From positions 6,076,001-6,140,000 of the forward strand of contig CBDCVZ010000010.1 in NCBI GenBank assembly GCA_965223215.1: DNA of 64,000 nt. The letters are read 5' to 3'. The position numbers were made by a program, and so were the translations under genes. Of the stretch, positions 37,626-45,842 are shown in pieces; the stretch's first letter is position 1, and every line of letters starts with the position of its first letter. This DNA is from JABDMH01 sp965223215 (lineage in GTDB: Bacteria; Bacteroidota; Bacteroidia; Chitinophagales; Saprospiraceae). A model generated the notes under the pieces. That model was not told the DNA's origin. It saw only the letters and a program-made list of their open reading frames with translations, and ran no database searches.

Positions 37626-38936
37626 CTAATATTGAGATTTAATGTGTCGGAGTACTCGATCCATTCCTGATTTTACCGATGCCGAAACTCCAGGAAAGTT
37701 ATTGTGCATAAAGCTGAAAATAAGAGTCTTGCCGGAGTCTGTTAAGAGATATCCACTGAGGCAGTGCTTATTTCGTAGGGTACCCGTTTTTGCATAAATA
37801 AAGGGTGGATCTGCTGGATAAAAATCCTTGAGCGTACCAGATTTACCGCCCGCTGGGAATATGTCGAAAATGCGTGCCGTTGGTAACTGATCGTAGATCC
37901 TCTTGAGTACTTCACAAATACTTCGCGGTGTAAACATATTGTATCGAGAGAGCCCTGAGCCATCCACCCAGAGAAGAGGATCAGGCATGCCCATCAGCTC
38001 CTTCTGTGTCATGCTTTCGATGATCTCGGTGGTGTTCATGATACCTAGTTTTAGCCCGGCAATTTGCAACAATAATTGTTCTGCAATAAAATTATCGCTA
38101 TGATGCATCAACCTGCGATAAACAGTGTCGACCGGTGTTGAGTACACCAGTTTGCCAGCCTGCATGACAGGACATGTTTGTGAAATCTCAATGGGTTTAT
38201 TGGTTAGCTCCGTCAAGGCAGACTTGATGATGCTGGGGTGTTGATGAAGTGACCTGACCGCTTGCCAATTGGGAAATTGATGTGAGTAAGTTATCTGGAA
38301 GTGATTTTCCAACTCAGCTCGGGCTACGGCAAAATCCTGATTCGATCTTAGGTCTATCTCGGCGTAGGGCGGATGAAAATACACGCTTTGTGTTGCACTG
38401 TCCAATTGAATGAGGATGCGGTTACCATAAATTGGAAGTGCCGACTTTTCAAGTTGATACGCAAAATCGTAATCGTCCCAAGCCCATCCAGAGCCGAAGC
38501 GACTGTCTTGAAAGTGATTTTGGCAGACAACTAGGTTTTTTCCTTTGAATCGGATGATCTCGTCTATTAATGAATTCCCATCTTGAAAAAGTGGATGTTG
38601 AAAAGTGGGATCACCTAATCCCCAGATGTAGAGCGTATCTTCCGTGGCAACCAATCGGGCTGTCGCAAGGGAGTCTTCGAGGCATAGGAGCGCGGCGTAC
38701 AATGTAAAGATTTTAGTATTAGATGCCGGAGTAAAGTACTTGTCACCGTTGATCTGATGGATGTACTTTTCTTTCATCGGATCGTAGAGCACAAATCCAC
38801 AAAAATGCTGGCCAAAAGGTCCTTCAGGAGTAAAGAATGGCGTCAAATCGCTGCTGGCAAATCGGGGGCCTGCACAGCTCATTGATCCTGACAGGAATAG
38901 CAAGATTCCCAAGAGTGAAAGTTTATTACGATGCAT
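37626..38936 (-). CDS. dacB: D-alanyl-D-alanine carboxypeptidase/endopeptidase (PBP4, peptidase S13)
   Basis: A 436-residue penicillin-binding protein 4 relative that trims or cuts peptidoglycan peptides. All three active-site motifs are present: S72-N-T-K75 (PASNTKIFT), S-D-N (MHHSDNFIAEQLL) and K-T-G (YAKTGTLRNKHCLSGYL). The N terminus is a lipoprotein signal (FLSGSMSC). The frame is open to 39005, but the ATG at 38936 is right before this signal; it overlaps the epimerase gene by 11 bp. It is the third gene of a murein-recycling run (LD-carboxypeptidase, epimerase, PBP4). Confidence 0.88.
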   Translation of the reverse strand: MHRNKLSLLGILLFLSGSMSCAGPRFASSDLTPFFTPEGPFGQHFCGFVLYDPMKEKYIHQINGDKYFTPASNTKIFTLYAALLCLEDSLATARLVATEDTLYIWGLGDPTFQHPLFQDGNSLIDEIIRFKGKNLVVCQNHFQDSRFGSGWAWDDYDFAYQLEKSALPIYGNRILIQLDSATQSVYFHPPYAEIDLRSNQDFAVARAELENHFQITYSHQFPNWQAVRSLHQHPSIIKSALTELTNKPIEISQTCPVMQAGKLVYSTPVDTVYRRLMHHSDNFIAEQLLLQIAGLKLGIMNTTEIIESMTQKELMGMPDPLLWVDGSGLSRYNMFTPRSICEVLKRIYDQLPTARIFDIFPAGGKSGTLKDFYPADPPFIYAKTGTLRNKHCLSGYLLTDSGKTLIFSFMHNNFPGVSASVKSGMDRVLRHIKSQY

Positions 38937-39963
38937 ATTGTGCTGAAGCAAGTTTGCACCCATGGCCCGAAGTCTCCACGTATTTAACTTGACCTTCCGA
39001 GTCAAATGTTACACCAGTAGCAATGTCTTCTTTAATGAGCATTGCCCCATCAAGATCTGCATAGTCTACCCAAGGTAAGAGTTGTGCGGCAGCACTTATT
39101 CCAATGGAAGATTCAGTCATGCAACCAATCATAATTTCCAATCCAAGGTCCCTTGCACGTTTTATCATTTGGATGGCGTTGGTAATCCCACCACATTTCA
39201 TGAGCTTGATATTAATCCCATTAAATCCCTGCGCACACTGGGCAACATCTTCTAAGCCCTGACAACTTTCATCCGCAATATACTTGATCGTGCCAGATTT
39301 CTTTAAAGCCGGCATTTGGTGCATCAATTCGTGGGGTAGTGGCTGCTCAATAAATTCAATGTTCTGGTCGGTGAGATTTTCGTCCATTGTTTGACAGAAA
39401 GAGCTTGTCCAGCCACCGTTTGCATCGATGCGTAATCGTGCTGAACTATGACGGCATACGTGATTGATGAGTGTAAGATCATCGTCACCGCCCAATTTGA
39501 TTTTATAAACTGGCCAGGGATTTTCATCGATTTTCGAGAGGACATATGGAACAGACCCGAGGCCTATGGTAAAAGATGTAGCTGGCAATTTTGCGTCGGG
39601 AGCCTTCCCAAGGGGTATTATATCTCTTGTGCTCTTTTTTGACATTTTACCGTATAAGTCCCAAGCTGCACCATCGATTGCTGATAACAAAAATGGATGT
39701 GGGCCAAGGATTGCCTTAATTTTCTCATAATATGGTATGGGGTGAGTGAGCCTGATGGCATTTAACCTACCATAGTTCTTAGTCAATAGGGCTTCGAATT
39801 CATCGAGACGAATGTCATAATAGCTGATTTCTGTTGTCTCACCAAGACCATAAAGACCCCCTTGTGCTAATTTAACGATCAAGCAATTGCGATGCTGAAA
39901 AGTGCCCTTGGAGATCCTGAAGTTATCGAGGGGAAGCCGATATTTTTGCCAAGTTATATCCAT
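38926..39963 (-). CDS. Dipeptide (L-Ala-D/L-Glu) epimerase, enolase superfamily
   Basis: A 345-residue muconate-lactonizing-type enolase superfamily enzyme. The catalytic KxK is in VYKIKLGG, the metal ligands are D in RIDANGGW, E in FIEQPLPHE and D in YIADESCQ, and the second base is K in NIKLMKCGGI. This set, with the DxD-like DLDGAMLI end, fits L-Ala-D/L-Glu epimerases, which convert the murein dipeptide so that it can be degraded. It lies 3 bp downstream of an LD-carboxypeptidase, which strongly supports this substrate. Confidence 0.88.
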   Translation of the reverse strand: MDITWQKYRLPLDNFRISKGTFQHRNCLIVKLAQGGLYGLGETTEISYYDIRLDEFEALLTKNYGRLNAIRLTHPIPYYEKIKAILGPHPFLLSAIDGAAWDLYGKMSKKSTRDIIPLGKAPDAKLPATSFTIGLGSVPYVLSKIDENPWPVYKIKLGGDDDLTLINHVCRHSSARLRIDANGGWTSSFCQTMDENLTDQNIEFIEQPLPHELMHQMPALKKSGTIKYIADESCQGLEDVAQCAQGFNGINIKLMKCGGITNAIQMIKRARDLGLEIMIGCMTESSIGISAAAQLLPWVDYADLDGAMLIKEDIATGVTFDSEGQVKYVETSGHGCKLASAQYAS

Positions 39964-39966
39964 GGC

Positions 39967-40983
39967 TTAAATCGTAGCTGATTCAAGAAGGGTGATTCGT
40001 TTATCTTCAGCATCAAAGGTAGCCTCAATGCCGACGGGCAGGGTGCATTGATCATCGATGTGCCCGAAGGTGAATCCATAGCAAGATGGAATTTCGAGGG
40101 GACGAAAATGATCATCCAGGGTTTCCGCTAAGGTGAGCGAGTTCTCGTCCTTGTCCGCTTCACAATCTAAGAAAACACCCAGCACAATTCCAGCTGCCCT
40201 GGACAGATCTGTTGCCTGAAATAATTGCACCAGCATTCGATCGATTCGATAGGGTTTCTCACCAATGTCTTCCAAAAAGACCAATTTGTCTTGATAGGAG
40301 GGAGACCATTCAGTGCCGGCGAGTGCTGCTAGGAGTGAGAGATTTCCTCCCATCAAAATACCAGTAGAACTCCCCTTGCTGATCGTGTAGGGTCTGGGAT
40401 AAGGTGAATGGCTTCCACTAAATGAATATATATCGGTGCTGCCGTTAGCCAGCAGTGCCCTTTTTAAGCCATCCAAAGTGTAGGAAGTGGGCTTTGAACT
40501 CGCAACGGGACCATGGAAGGTAACCAGTCCGGTTGAACGATGAATTGCCAAGTGCAAGGCGGTGATATCGCTATATCCGATCAGGATTTTGGGATTATTT
40601 TTGACGAGATCATAGTCAATCATTGGGAGTAAACGAGTGCAGCCATATCCACCACGGATACACCAAATGGCTTTTATTGCTGGGTTTTCAAACATGGCAT
40701 GAAAATCTTCCAGGCGCTGCTGATCAGTGCCGGCCAAATAGCCGTGTTTTTCGAAGACAAATTTGCCCAACACTGGTTGATACCCCAAGGCTAAGACCGT
40801 TTGTTGTGCCTGTTCAATGCGCTTGCGTGGAATTGGACTTCCTGGAGCAATCAGGCCAACTTTGTCACCCGGATTTAGTCGGGCTGGTTTAATGACGGGA
40901 AGATTGCGGCTGGTGACTTCAATGTTTGTCCATCCTGCTAGTGCCCCAGCTGTCAGTAGATTCTGGAAATTTCTCCTAGTCAT
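39967..40983 (-). CDS. LD-carboxypeptidase (peptidase S66, LdcA/MccF family)
   Basis: A 338-residue serine peptidase that removes the terminal D-Ala from murein tetrapeptides. The nucleophile is Ser138 in ILIGYSDITALHLAI; the IWCIRGGYGCTRLLPMIDYD segment before it and the late TFGHIDDQCTLPVG segment, with the catalytic His, are diagnostic. The N terminus (MTRRNFQNLLTAGALAG) looks like a twin-arginine signal, so this copy may work outside the cytoplasm, unlike E. coli LdcA. It leads the murein operon. Confidence 0.9.
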   Translation of the reverse strand: MTRRNFQNLLTAGALAGWTNIEVTSRNLPVIKPARLNPGDKVGLIAPGSPIPRKRIEQAQQTVLALGYQPVLGKFVFEKHGYLAGTDQQRLEDFHAMFENPAIKAIWCIRGGYGCTRLLPMIDYDLVKNNPKILIGYSDITALHLAIHRSTGLVTFHGPVASSKPTSYTLDGLKRALLANGSTDIYSFSGSHSPYPRPYTISKGSSTGILMGGNLSLLAALAGTEWSPSYQDKLVFLEDIGEKPYRIDRMLVQLFQATDLSRAAGIVLGVFLDCEADKDENSLTLAETLDDHFRPLEIPSCYGFTFGHIDDQCTLPVGIEATFDAEDKRITLLESATI

Positions 40984-41130
40984 CTCGACAAAATAAGAAC
41001 CTTAGCGTTGCCCAACTACGTCTTCTGGAAGATTTGTCCAAATTATTCATGGCCTTCCAAGAGCCCTGCGACGATGCGATGATGAATTCAGGGTATGAAA
41101 TGGTGTCACATTCCCCAGAGCCTGCACTGA

Positions 41131-42969
41131 CTATTCCACAGTGACTGACTTGGCCAAGTTGCGCGGTTGATCGACGTTGCATCCCTTTAAAACGCCAATG
41201 TAGTAAGCCAATAATTGTAGCGGTATGACGCTGATCAATGCCGAAAACAAAGGATCGCACTCGGGGATCGCGATCGTATGATCGACCACACTTTTGAGGT
41301 GTGTATCTCCCTCAGATACGATGGCAATGACCTTTCCTCCTCTAGATTTGACTTCCTGAATATTGGACACGATTTTCTCATATCCATCATCTTGAATGGC
41401 AATAACCACCACGGGCATGTCTTCATCAATTAAGGCAATGGGTCCATGCTTCATTTCGGCGGCAGGATAACCTTCGGCGTGGATATACGAAATCTCTTTA
41501 AGCTTAAGTGCCCCCTCCATGGCCACGGGGTAATGACACCCTCGACCCAGGTAGAGGAAATTGGTCGCATCAACAAATTGCTGGGCAATGTTCTGAATGT
41601 GATCGGCCTGCACCAGCACTTTTTCAATCAAGTTGGGAACATCAACCAGGCCAGCCAGCTTTTTGAAAAAGATCGGATGAGACAGGGTGCCCTTGTACTT
41701 TGCGATCTTTAGGGCGATCATAGCAAGCACGGTCAATTGAGCTGTGAAGGCCTTGGTGCTGGCTACGCCGATTTCAGGGCCAGCGTGGGTATAAACACCA
41801 GCATGGGTAGCTCTGGGAATCGAAGATGCCACTACATTACAAACGCCATAGACGAATGCACCTCTCGATTTAGCCATCTCCACGGCCACGAGTGTGTCGG
41901 CTGTTTCACCACTTTGCGAGATGGCGATGACTACATCTCCATCGCGAATAATCGGATCGCGATAGCGAAATTCGGAAGCATATTCTACTTCGACCGGTAT
42001 TCGACAAATCTCTTCGATCACATATTCAGCAACTAACCCTGCATAATAAGAAGTACCGCAGGCTGTGATCAGGATTCGCTCAGCTCGATAAAGTGGTTTG
42101 GCCTGGTCTTGAATACCTCCAAGTTTTAGTAAATTTTGCTTGAGGTCGATCCTTCCTCGCATGCAGTCAGCGACCGAGCGTGGCTGTTCATAGATTTCTT
42201 TCAACATGTAGTGATCGTACCCACCTTTCTCAATGGCCTCCAGTTGCAAATCAAGTGTTTGGATGTAAGGAGTTTGAGGAACGTTGTTGATATTGAGTAT
42301 GGTCACCTCATCTTCTCCAACGACAGCTATCTCATCATCATTCAGGTAGATGACTTCCTTAGTAAATTCTAGGAATGGACTGGCATCAGAGGCTACAAAA
42401 TGCTCATCTTGACCAACACCAATAAGTAGGGGACTGCCTTTACGAGCTGCGATGATCTGATCAGGATGATCCTTAGACAAGAGTACTAGGCCGTAAGCAC
42501 CAACCACTCTAGTTAAGGCAGATCGCACAGCGTCAACTACGGATCCCTCATGGTGGAGCATCACCTCTTCGATAAAATTCACCAATACTTCCGTGTCGGT
42601 TTCACTTTGAAAGTGATATCCTTTATTTACCAATTCCTCCTTTAATACTGCATAGTTTTCAATGATTCCATTGTGGATAATGGCAAGTTTACCAGAGTTC
42701 GAACGGTGTGGATGGGCATTTTCATCGGTCGGTCCACCGTGGGTAGCCCATCTGGTATGACCCATACCGATCTTTTGGTGGAAATCAAATTCATCTACCT
42801 GGTTGGCCAGTTCCTTGACCTTGCCGGATTTCTTTCGCACTTCAATGCCTTCATTAGATAAAAGAGCTACTCCGGCACTATCGTATCCGCGATATTCTAG
42901 TCGTTTGAGGCCATTGATTAGGATGCTGATGGCATCTCGGTGGCCGACATAACCCACTATTCCACACAT
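41131..42969 (-). CDS. glmS: Glutamine--fructose-6-phosphate aminotransferase (isomerizing)
   Basis: Makes glucosamine-6-phosphate from fructose-6-phosphate and glutamine, the first step toward UDP-GlcNAc. The 612-residue length is standard. The N-terminal glutaminase starts MCGIVGYVGHRDA with the catalytic Cys2; two SIS sugar isomerase domains follow (ITACGTSYYAGLVAEY near 300; LYLGRGCHYPVAMEGALKLKEISYIHAEGY near 480), and the C terminus NLAKSVTVE is the usual ending. No glmS ribozyme-like element is evident in the short upstream region, as expected for Bacteroidota. Confidence 0.98.
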   Translation of the reverse strand: MCGIVGYVGHRDAISILINGLKRLEYRGYDSAGVALLSNEGIEVRKKSGKVKELANQVDEFDFHQKIGMGHTRWATHGGPTDENAHPHRSNSGKLAIIHNGIIENYAVLKEELVNKGYHFQSETDTEVLVNFIEEVMLHHEGSVVDAVRSALTRVVGAYGLVLLSKDHPDQIIAARKGSPLLIGVGQDEHFVASDASPFLEFTKEVIYLNDDEIAVVGEDEVTILNINNVPQTPYIQTLDLQLEAIEKGGYDHYMLKEIYEQPRSVADCMRGRIDLKQNLLKLGGIQDQAKPLYRAERILITACGTSYYAGLVAEYVIEEICRIPVEVEYASEFRYRDPIIRDGDVVIAISQSGETADTLVAVEMAKSRGAFVYGVCNVVASSIPRATHAGVYTHAGPEIGVASTKAFTAQLTVLAMIALKIAKYKGTLSHPIFFKKLAGLVDVPNLIEKVLVQADHIQNIAQQFVDATNFLYLGRGCHYPVAMEGALKLKEISYIHAEGYPAAEMKHGPIALIDEDMPVVVIAIQDDGYEKIVSNIQEVKSRGGKVIAIVSEGDTHLKSVVDHTIAIPECDPLFSALISVIPLQLLAYYIGVLKGCNVDQPRNLAKSVTVE

Positions 42970-43129
42970 ATATTTTCCCTTAGTTTAAAATGCTACGAAT
43001 TTGTGATAAATAACTGCCAATAATAACTCTCAGAGCTCATTATGTATTATAATCGTAGTGTAGTCTTGATTTGATGGGCACAAAGTGGTCCTTCATGGGG
43101 AATCTACCAAGACTAAGAAATCAACATTC

Positions 43130-44440
43130 ATGCCGCGCAGTCAGGTTTATCATTTGTTTTTAAGTTCATGGGTGTTTTGGGCGTTCTTGATTTTTCCGAA
43201 TTTGATTTGGAGTCAGGATGCTACTTCGGTATCTAGGATCTATCCAGATCGGCTGGATTCAGTGATGATGATGGGTATCGATTCGATGGCTTTTCCAGGA
43301 GGGCAACTGATCATTTATCATGGAGACCGGATCATCCATCAAAAAGCTTATGGTCATCATACGTATGCCGAGAAGCAACCAGTCGAGATGAGTGATCTCT
43401 ATGATCTGGCCTCGGTGACCAAGGTTACCACTGCTGTTCCAGCACTGATGTATTTAATTGATCGTCGCTTTATTCATCTGGATCAGACGCTTTGTGAAAT
43501 CTTTCCACAGCTTTGTGGTTCCAACAAAGAGGATCTTACCCTACGGGCTGTTCTAGCTCATCAAGCTCGCCTCCAGCCCTACATTGTGTTCTGGCAAGAA
43601 GCCCAGCGAAAGAACGGCCGGTTTAAACGCCGCTCATTTAAGGCCGAGCCCTCTGCGAACTATCCAATTAAGCTAACCGATTCGATTTATCTACATCGAA
43701 ATTATCAACGCAAAATGCTCCGGAGCATTCGAAGGTCACCTCTGCGAGATAAGACCGAATATTTATACAGTGGTTTAACCTTCTTACTGTACCCGGAATT
43801 GGTCAAACGCACCACCGGGATCCGGATAGACTCATTCTTGCGCCAGGAATTTTATGATAAGATAGGTGCTACAACGACCGGATACCGACCTGCGGATAGA
43901 TTCCCTCTTGACCGCATTGTGCCAACGGAATTAGATACATTTTTTCGTAAACAGCTGGTACATGGAACCGTGCATGATGAGGCAGCGGCTATGCTCGATG
44001 GTATTTCATCAAATGCCGGCTTGTTTTCATCGGCTCCTGATCTCCTAAAGCTATTGAAACTGTTCCTCAATAGAGGTAAGTATCAGGAGGAGCAACTGAT
44101 CCAAGAGGCAACGGTTGATGTTTTCACCAGATGCACCTACTGTGAACTTGGTAATCGACGCGGTTTGGGTTTCGATAAGCCTCCACTGAACTATGACCAG
44201 GCAAGTAGTTACGTGGCACCGTCTGCAAGCCCCTCCAGCTATGGGCATTCCGGTTTTACAGGAACATTCTTTTGGATTGATCCCGCCCATGAATTGATAT
44301 TTTTGCTACTGACCAATCGAGTGCACCCCACCAGAAATCAGCGAAAACTCTACTCCCTTGGTCTTCGACCTAAGTTGCACCAGATAGCTTATGATTGGAT
44401 TGCAGAGATAGAAGGCAAAAAAAAAGGTGAATCGCAGTGA
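43130..44440 (+). CDS. Secreted class C beta-lactamase-like serine hydrolase
   Basis: A 436-residue exported protein of the beta-lactamase/AmpC-like family (COG1680). It has a signal peptide ending near LIWSQD, the nucleophile motif S95-V-T-K98, a Tyr motif region (LYSGLTFLL) and the third motif HSGFTGTFFW near the end. In Bacteroidota this domain is often fused to a GH3 glucosaminidase; here it stands alone. It may be a murein D,D-peptidase or an esterase. A GTG at 43085 is an upstream alternative; the ATG at 43130 fits the signal. Its last codons contain the terminator of the convergent gap gene. Confidence 0.85.
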   Translation: MPRSQVYHLFLSSWVFWAFLIFPNLIWSQDATSVSRIYPDRLDSVMMMGIDSMAFPGGQLIIYHGDRIIHQKAYGHHTYAEKQPVEMSDLYDLASVTKVTTAVPALMYLIDRRFIHLDQTLCEIFPQLCGSNKEDLTLRAVLAHQARLQPYIVFWQEAQRKNGRFKRRSFKAEPSANYPIKLTDSIYLHRNYQRKMLRSIRRSPLRDKTEYLYSGLTFLLYPELVKRTTGIRIDSFLRQEFYDKIGATTTGYRPADRFPLDRIVPTELDTFFRKQLVHGTVHDEAAAMLDGISSNAGLFSSAPDLLKLLKLFLNRGKYQEEQLIQEATVDVFTRCTYCELGNRRGLGFDKPPLNYDQASSYVAPSASPSSYGHSGFTGTFFWIDPAHELIFLLLTNRVHPTRNQRKLYSLGLRPKLHQIAYDWIAEIEGKKKGESQ

Positions 44441-44448
44441 TTCACCTT
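44417..44448 (-). terminator. Intrinsic terminator of gap, inside the end of the convergent gene
   Basis: On the minus strand AGGTGAATC pairs with GATTCACCT around ACTGC and is followed by at least nine T. It lies about 50 bp after the gap stop codon. On the plus strand the same bases encode the Lys-rich last codons and stop of the beta-lactamase-like gene. Confidence 0.85.
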
Positions 44449-44495
44449 ATTAGATTACTATCTCGGCTTTCTATGTCGTCATACCTGGAACGATT

Positions 44496-45500
44496 CTACA
44501 ATGTTCCAGCGATTCGCGTAGTTAGGTCGGCAAGTCTGGCAGAATAGCCGGCCTCATTGTCGTACCAACTTACAACTTTTGCGAAATTTCCTTGTAAAAC
44601 TTCTGTCATTAAAGAGTCAAAGATAGAAGAATGTGGGTTCTGAAGTATGTCGGAAGAGACAATGGGATCGGTTTGATACTCCAGTACACCCTTTAACGGC
44701 CCGTCAGCAGCCTCTTTAAATTTTGCATTAATGGCTTCTACGGTCGTGTCCTTATCCAACACCACATTCAACTCAATCATAGATCCGGAAACAACAGGAA
44801 CACGCAGGGCAATGGCGCTAAGTTTGCCAGCCACCGCTGGCACTACCTTGCCAACAGCGTTTGCTGCACCGGTAGAAGTCGGAACGATGTTAATGGCGGC
44901 AGCCCTTGCTCGTCGAAGATCACTATGGGGTGCATCCTGGATGTTCTGATCAGAGGTGTATGCATGCGTGGTAGTCATGCTGCCAACCTTGATGCCCCAA
45001 TTATCATTTAAGATTTTCACGACTGGAGCGAGGCAGTTTGTGGTACAGGAGGCATTGGAATAGATGGTCTGATCATCGCTCATCCCACCATCATTTACAC
45101 CCAGCACGACCGTATCCACACCTTCTCCCTTAGCTGGAGCGGAAATGACCACTTTCTTAGCCCCAGCCTCAATATGAAGACCGGCCTTAGAAGCGTCGCG
45201 GAAAAATCCAGTGCATTCCAAGACCACGTCAACACCTAGCTCTTTCCAAGGAAGGTTTGCCGGATTTCTTTCAGCTGATGCGTGAATTTTGTTACCGTTG
45301 ATGATCAAATATTCGTCCGTTGCCTCAACGGTGCCATTAAATTTACCCTGCGACGAATCATACTTCAGAAGATGTGCTAATGTGGCATTATCCGTGAGAT
45401 CGTTAATGGCAACGATTTCTATGCCTTCCCTATCTAAGAGGTTTCGAAATGTTAGTCTTCCAATCCTTCCAAAACCATTAATGGCTACTTTCTTTGACAT
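44496..45500 (-). CDS. gap: Glyceraldehyde-3-phosphate dehydrogenase, type I
   Basis: NAD-dependent glycolytic enzyme of 334 residues. It begins MSKKVAINGFGRIGRLTFRN with the Rossmann motif; the catalytic Cys152 is in ASCTTNC, His follows in THAYTSDQ, and the end is SWYDNEAGYSARLADL. The frame is open to 45575, but the added residues are hydrophobic nonsense and the ATG at 45500 matches the family start. It is monocistronic, with a strong terminator. Confidence 0.98.
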   Translation of the reverse strand: MSKKVAINGFGRIGRLTFRNLLDREGIEIVAINDLTDNATLAHLLKYDSSQGKFNGTVEATDEYLIINGNKIHASAERNPANLPWKELGVDVVLECTGFFRDASKAGLHIEAGAKKVVISAPAKGEGVDTVVLGVNDGGMSDDQTIYSNASCTTNCLAPVVKILNDNWGIKVGSMTTTHAYTSDQNIQDAPHSDLRRARAAAINIVPTSTGAANAVGKVVPAVAGKLSAIALRVPVVSGSMIELNVVLDKDTTVEAINAKFKEAADGPLKGVLEYQTDPIVSSDILQNPHSSIFDSLMTEVLQGNFAKVVSWYDNEAGYSARLADLTTRIAGTL

Positions 45501-45549
45501 GTTTTCAAAAATTGTGATGATAAAAGAATACTTATCCAAAAAGAGGCAG

Positions 45550-45557
45550 CAAAAATA
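45550..45557 (-). promoter_or_regulatory. Candidate -7 element for gap
   Basis: The minus strand reads TATTTTTG (TAnnTTTG) 50 bp upstream of the gap ATG, with a weak TTG-containing element about 18 bases further upstream. Confidence 0.45.
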
Positions 45558-45669
45558 ACAAAAAAAGAATCGCAAGAAAGTTCATGACCACCGATTTCAA
45601 AGGTCATACATATGGCATTCCAAGTTTAGAATTGATCTAAAAATCGGGGTGACCATTTTTCATTCTCCG

Positions 45670-45683
45670 GTGATTCACATCAC
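45670..45683. promoter_or_regulatory. CRP/FNR-like site GTGA-N6-TCAC
   Basis: GTGATTCACATCAC has the exact core of CRP/FNR-family operators. It lies between gap and tRNA-Glu, 30-43 bp upstream of the tRNA -7 element. Chance occurrence is possible. Confidence 0.3.
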
Positions 45684-45712
45684 GACATGCTTGTCTATTT
45701 TTTTGAAAATTT

Positions 45713-45720
45713 TATCTTTG
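45713..45720 (+). promoter_or_regulatory. Candidate -7 element for tRNA-Glu
   Basis: TATCTTTG matches TAnnTTTG exactly, 51 bp before the mature tRNA start. A TTGT at 45691-45694 lies at about the right distance for a -33 element. Confidence 0.5.
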
Positions 45721-45770
45721 CCAAGCTTTTGAGAATTCGTGATCTTTGATGGTCATATTTCTCACGCCTA

Positions 45771-45842
45771 GGCCCGTTCGTCTAGGGGTCAGGACGCCGG
45801 GTTTTCATCCCGGTAACAGGGGTTCGAATCCCCTACGGGCTG
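45771..45842 (+). tRNA. tRNA-Glu (UUC)
   Basis: A complete cloverleaf can be drawn. The acceptor arms are GGCCCGT and ACGGGCT with a G-U first pair, typical of tRNA-Glu. The anticodon stem CCGGG/CCCGG encloses TTTTCAT with anticodon TTC. The T arm is AGGGG-TTCGAAT-CCCCT. The discriminator is G and CCA is not encoded. The last 16 bases are the seed of the tandem array that follows. Confidence 0.97.

Noticed and set aside
41100..41131. Terminator after glmS
   Set aside because: The bases downstream of the stop codon give only a weak, interrupted pairing without a T-run.
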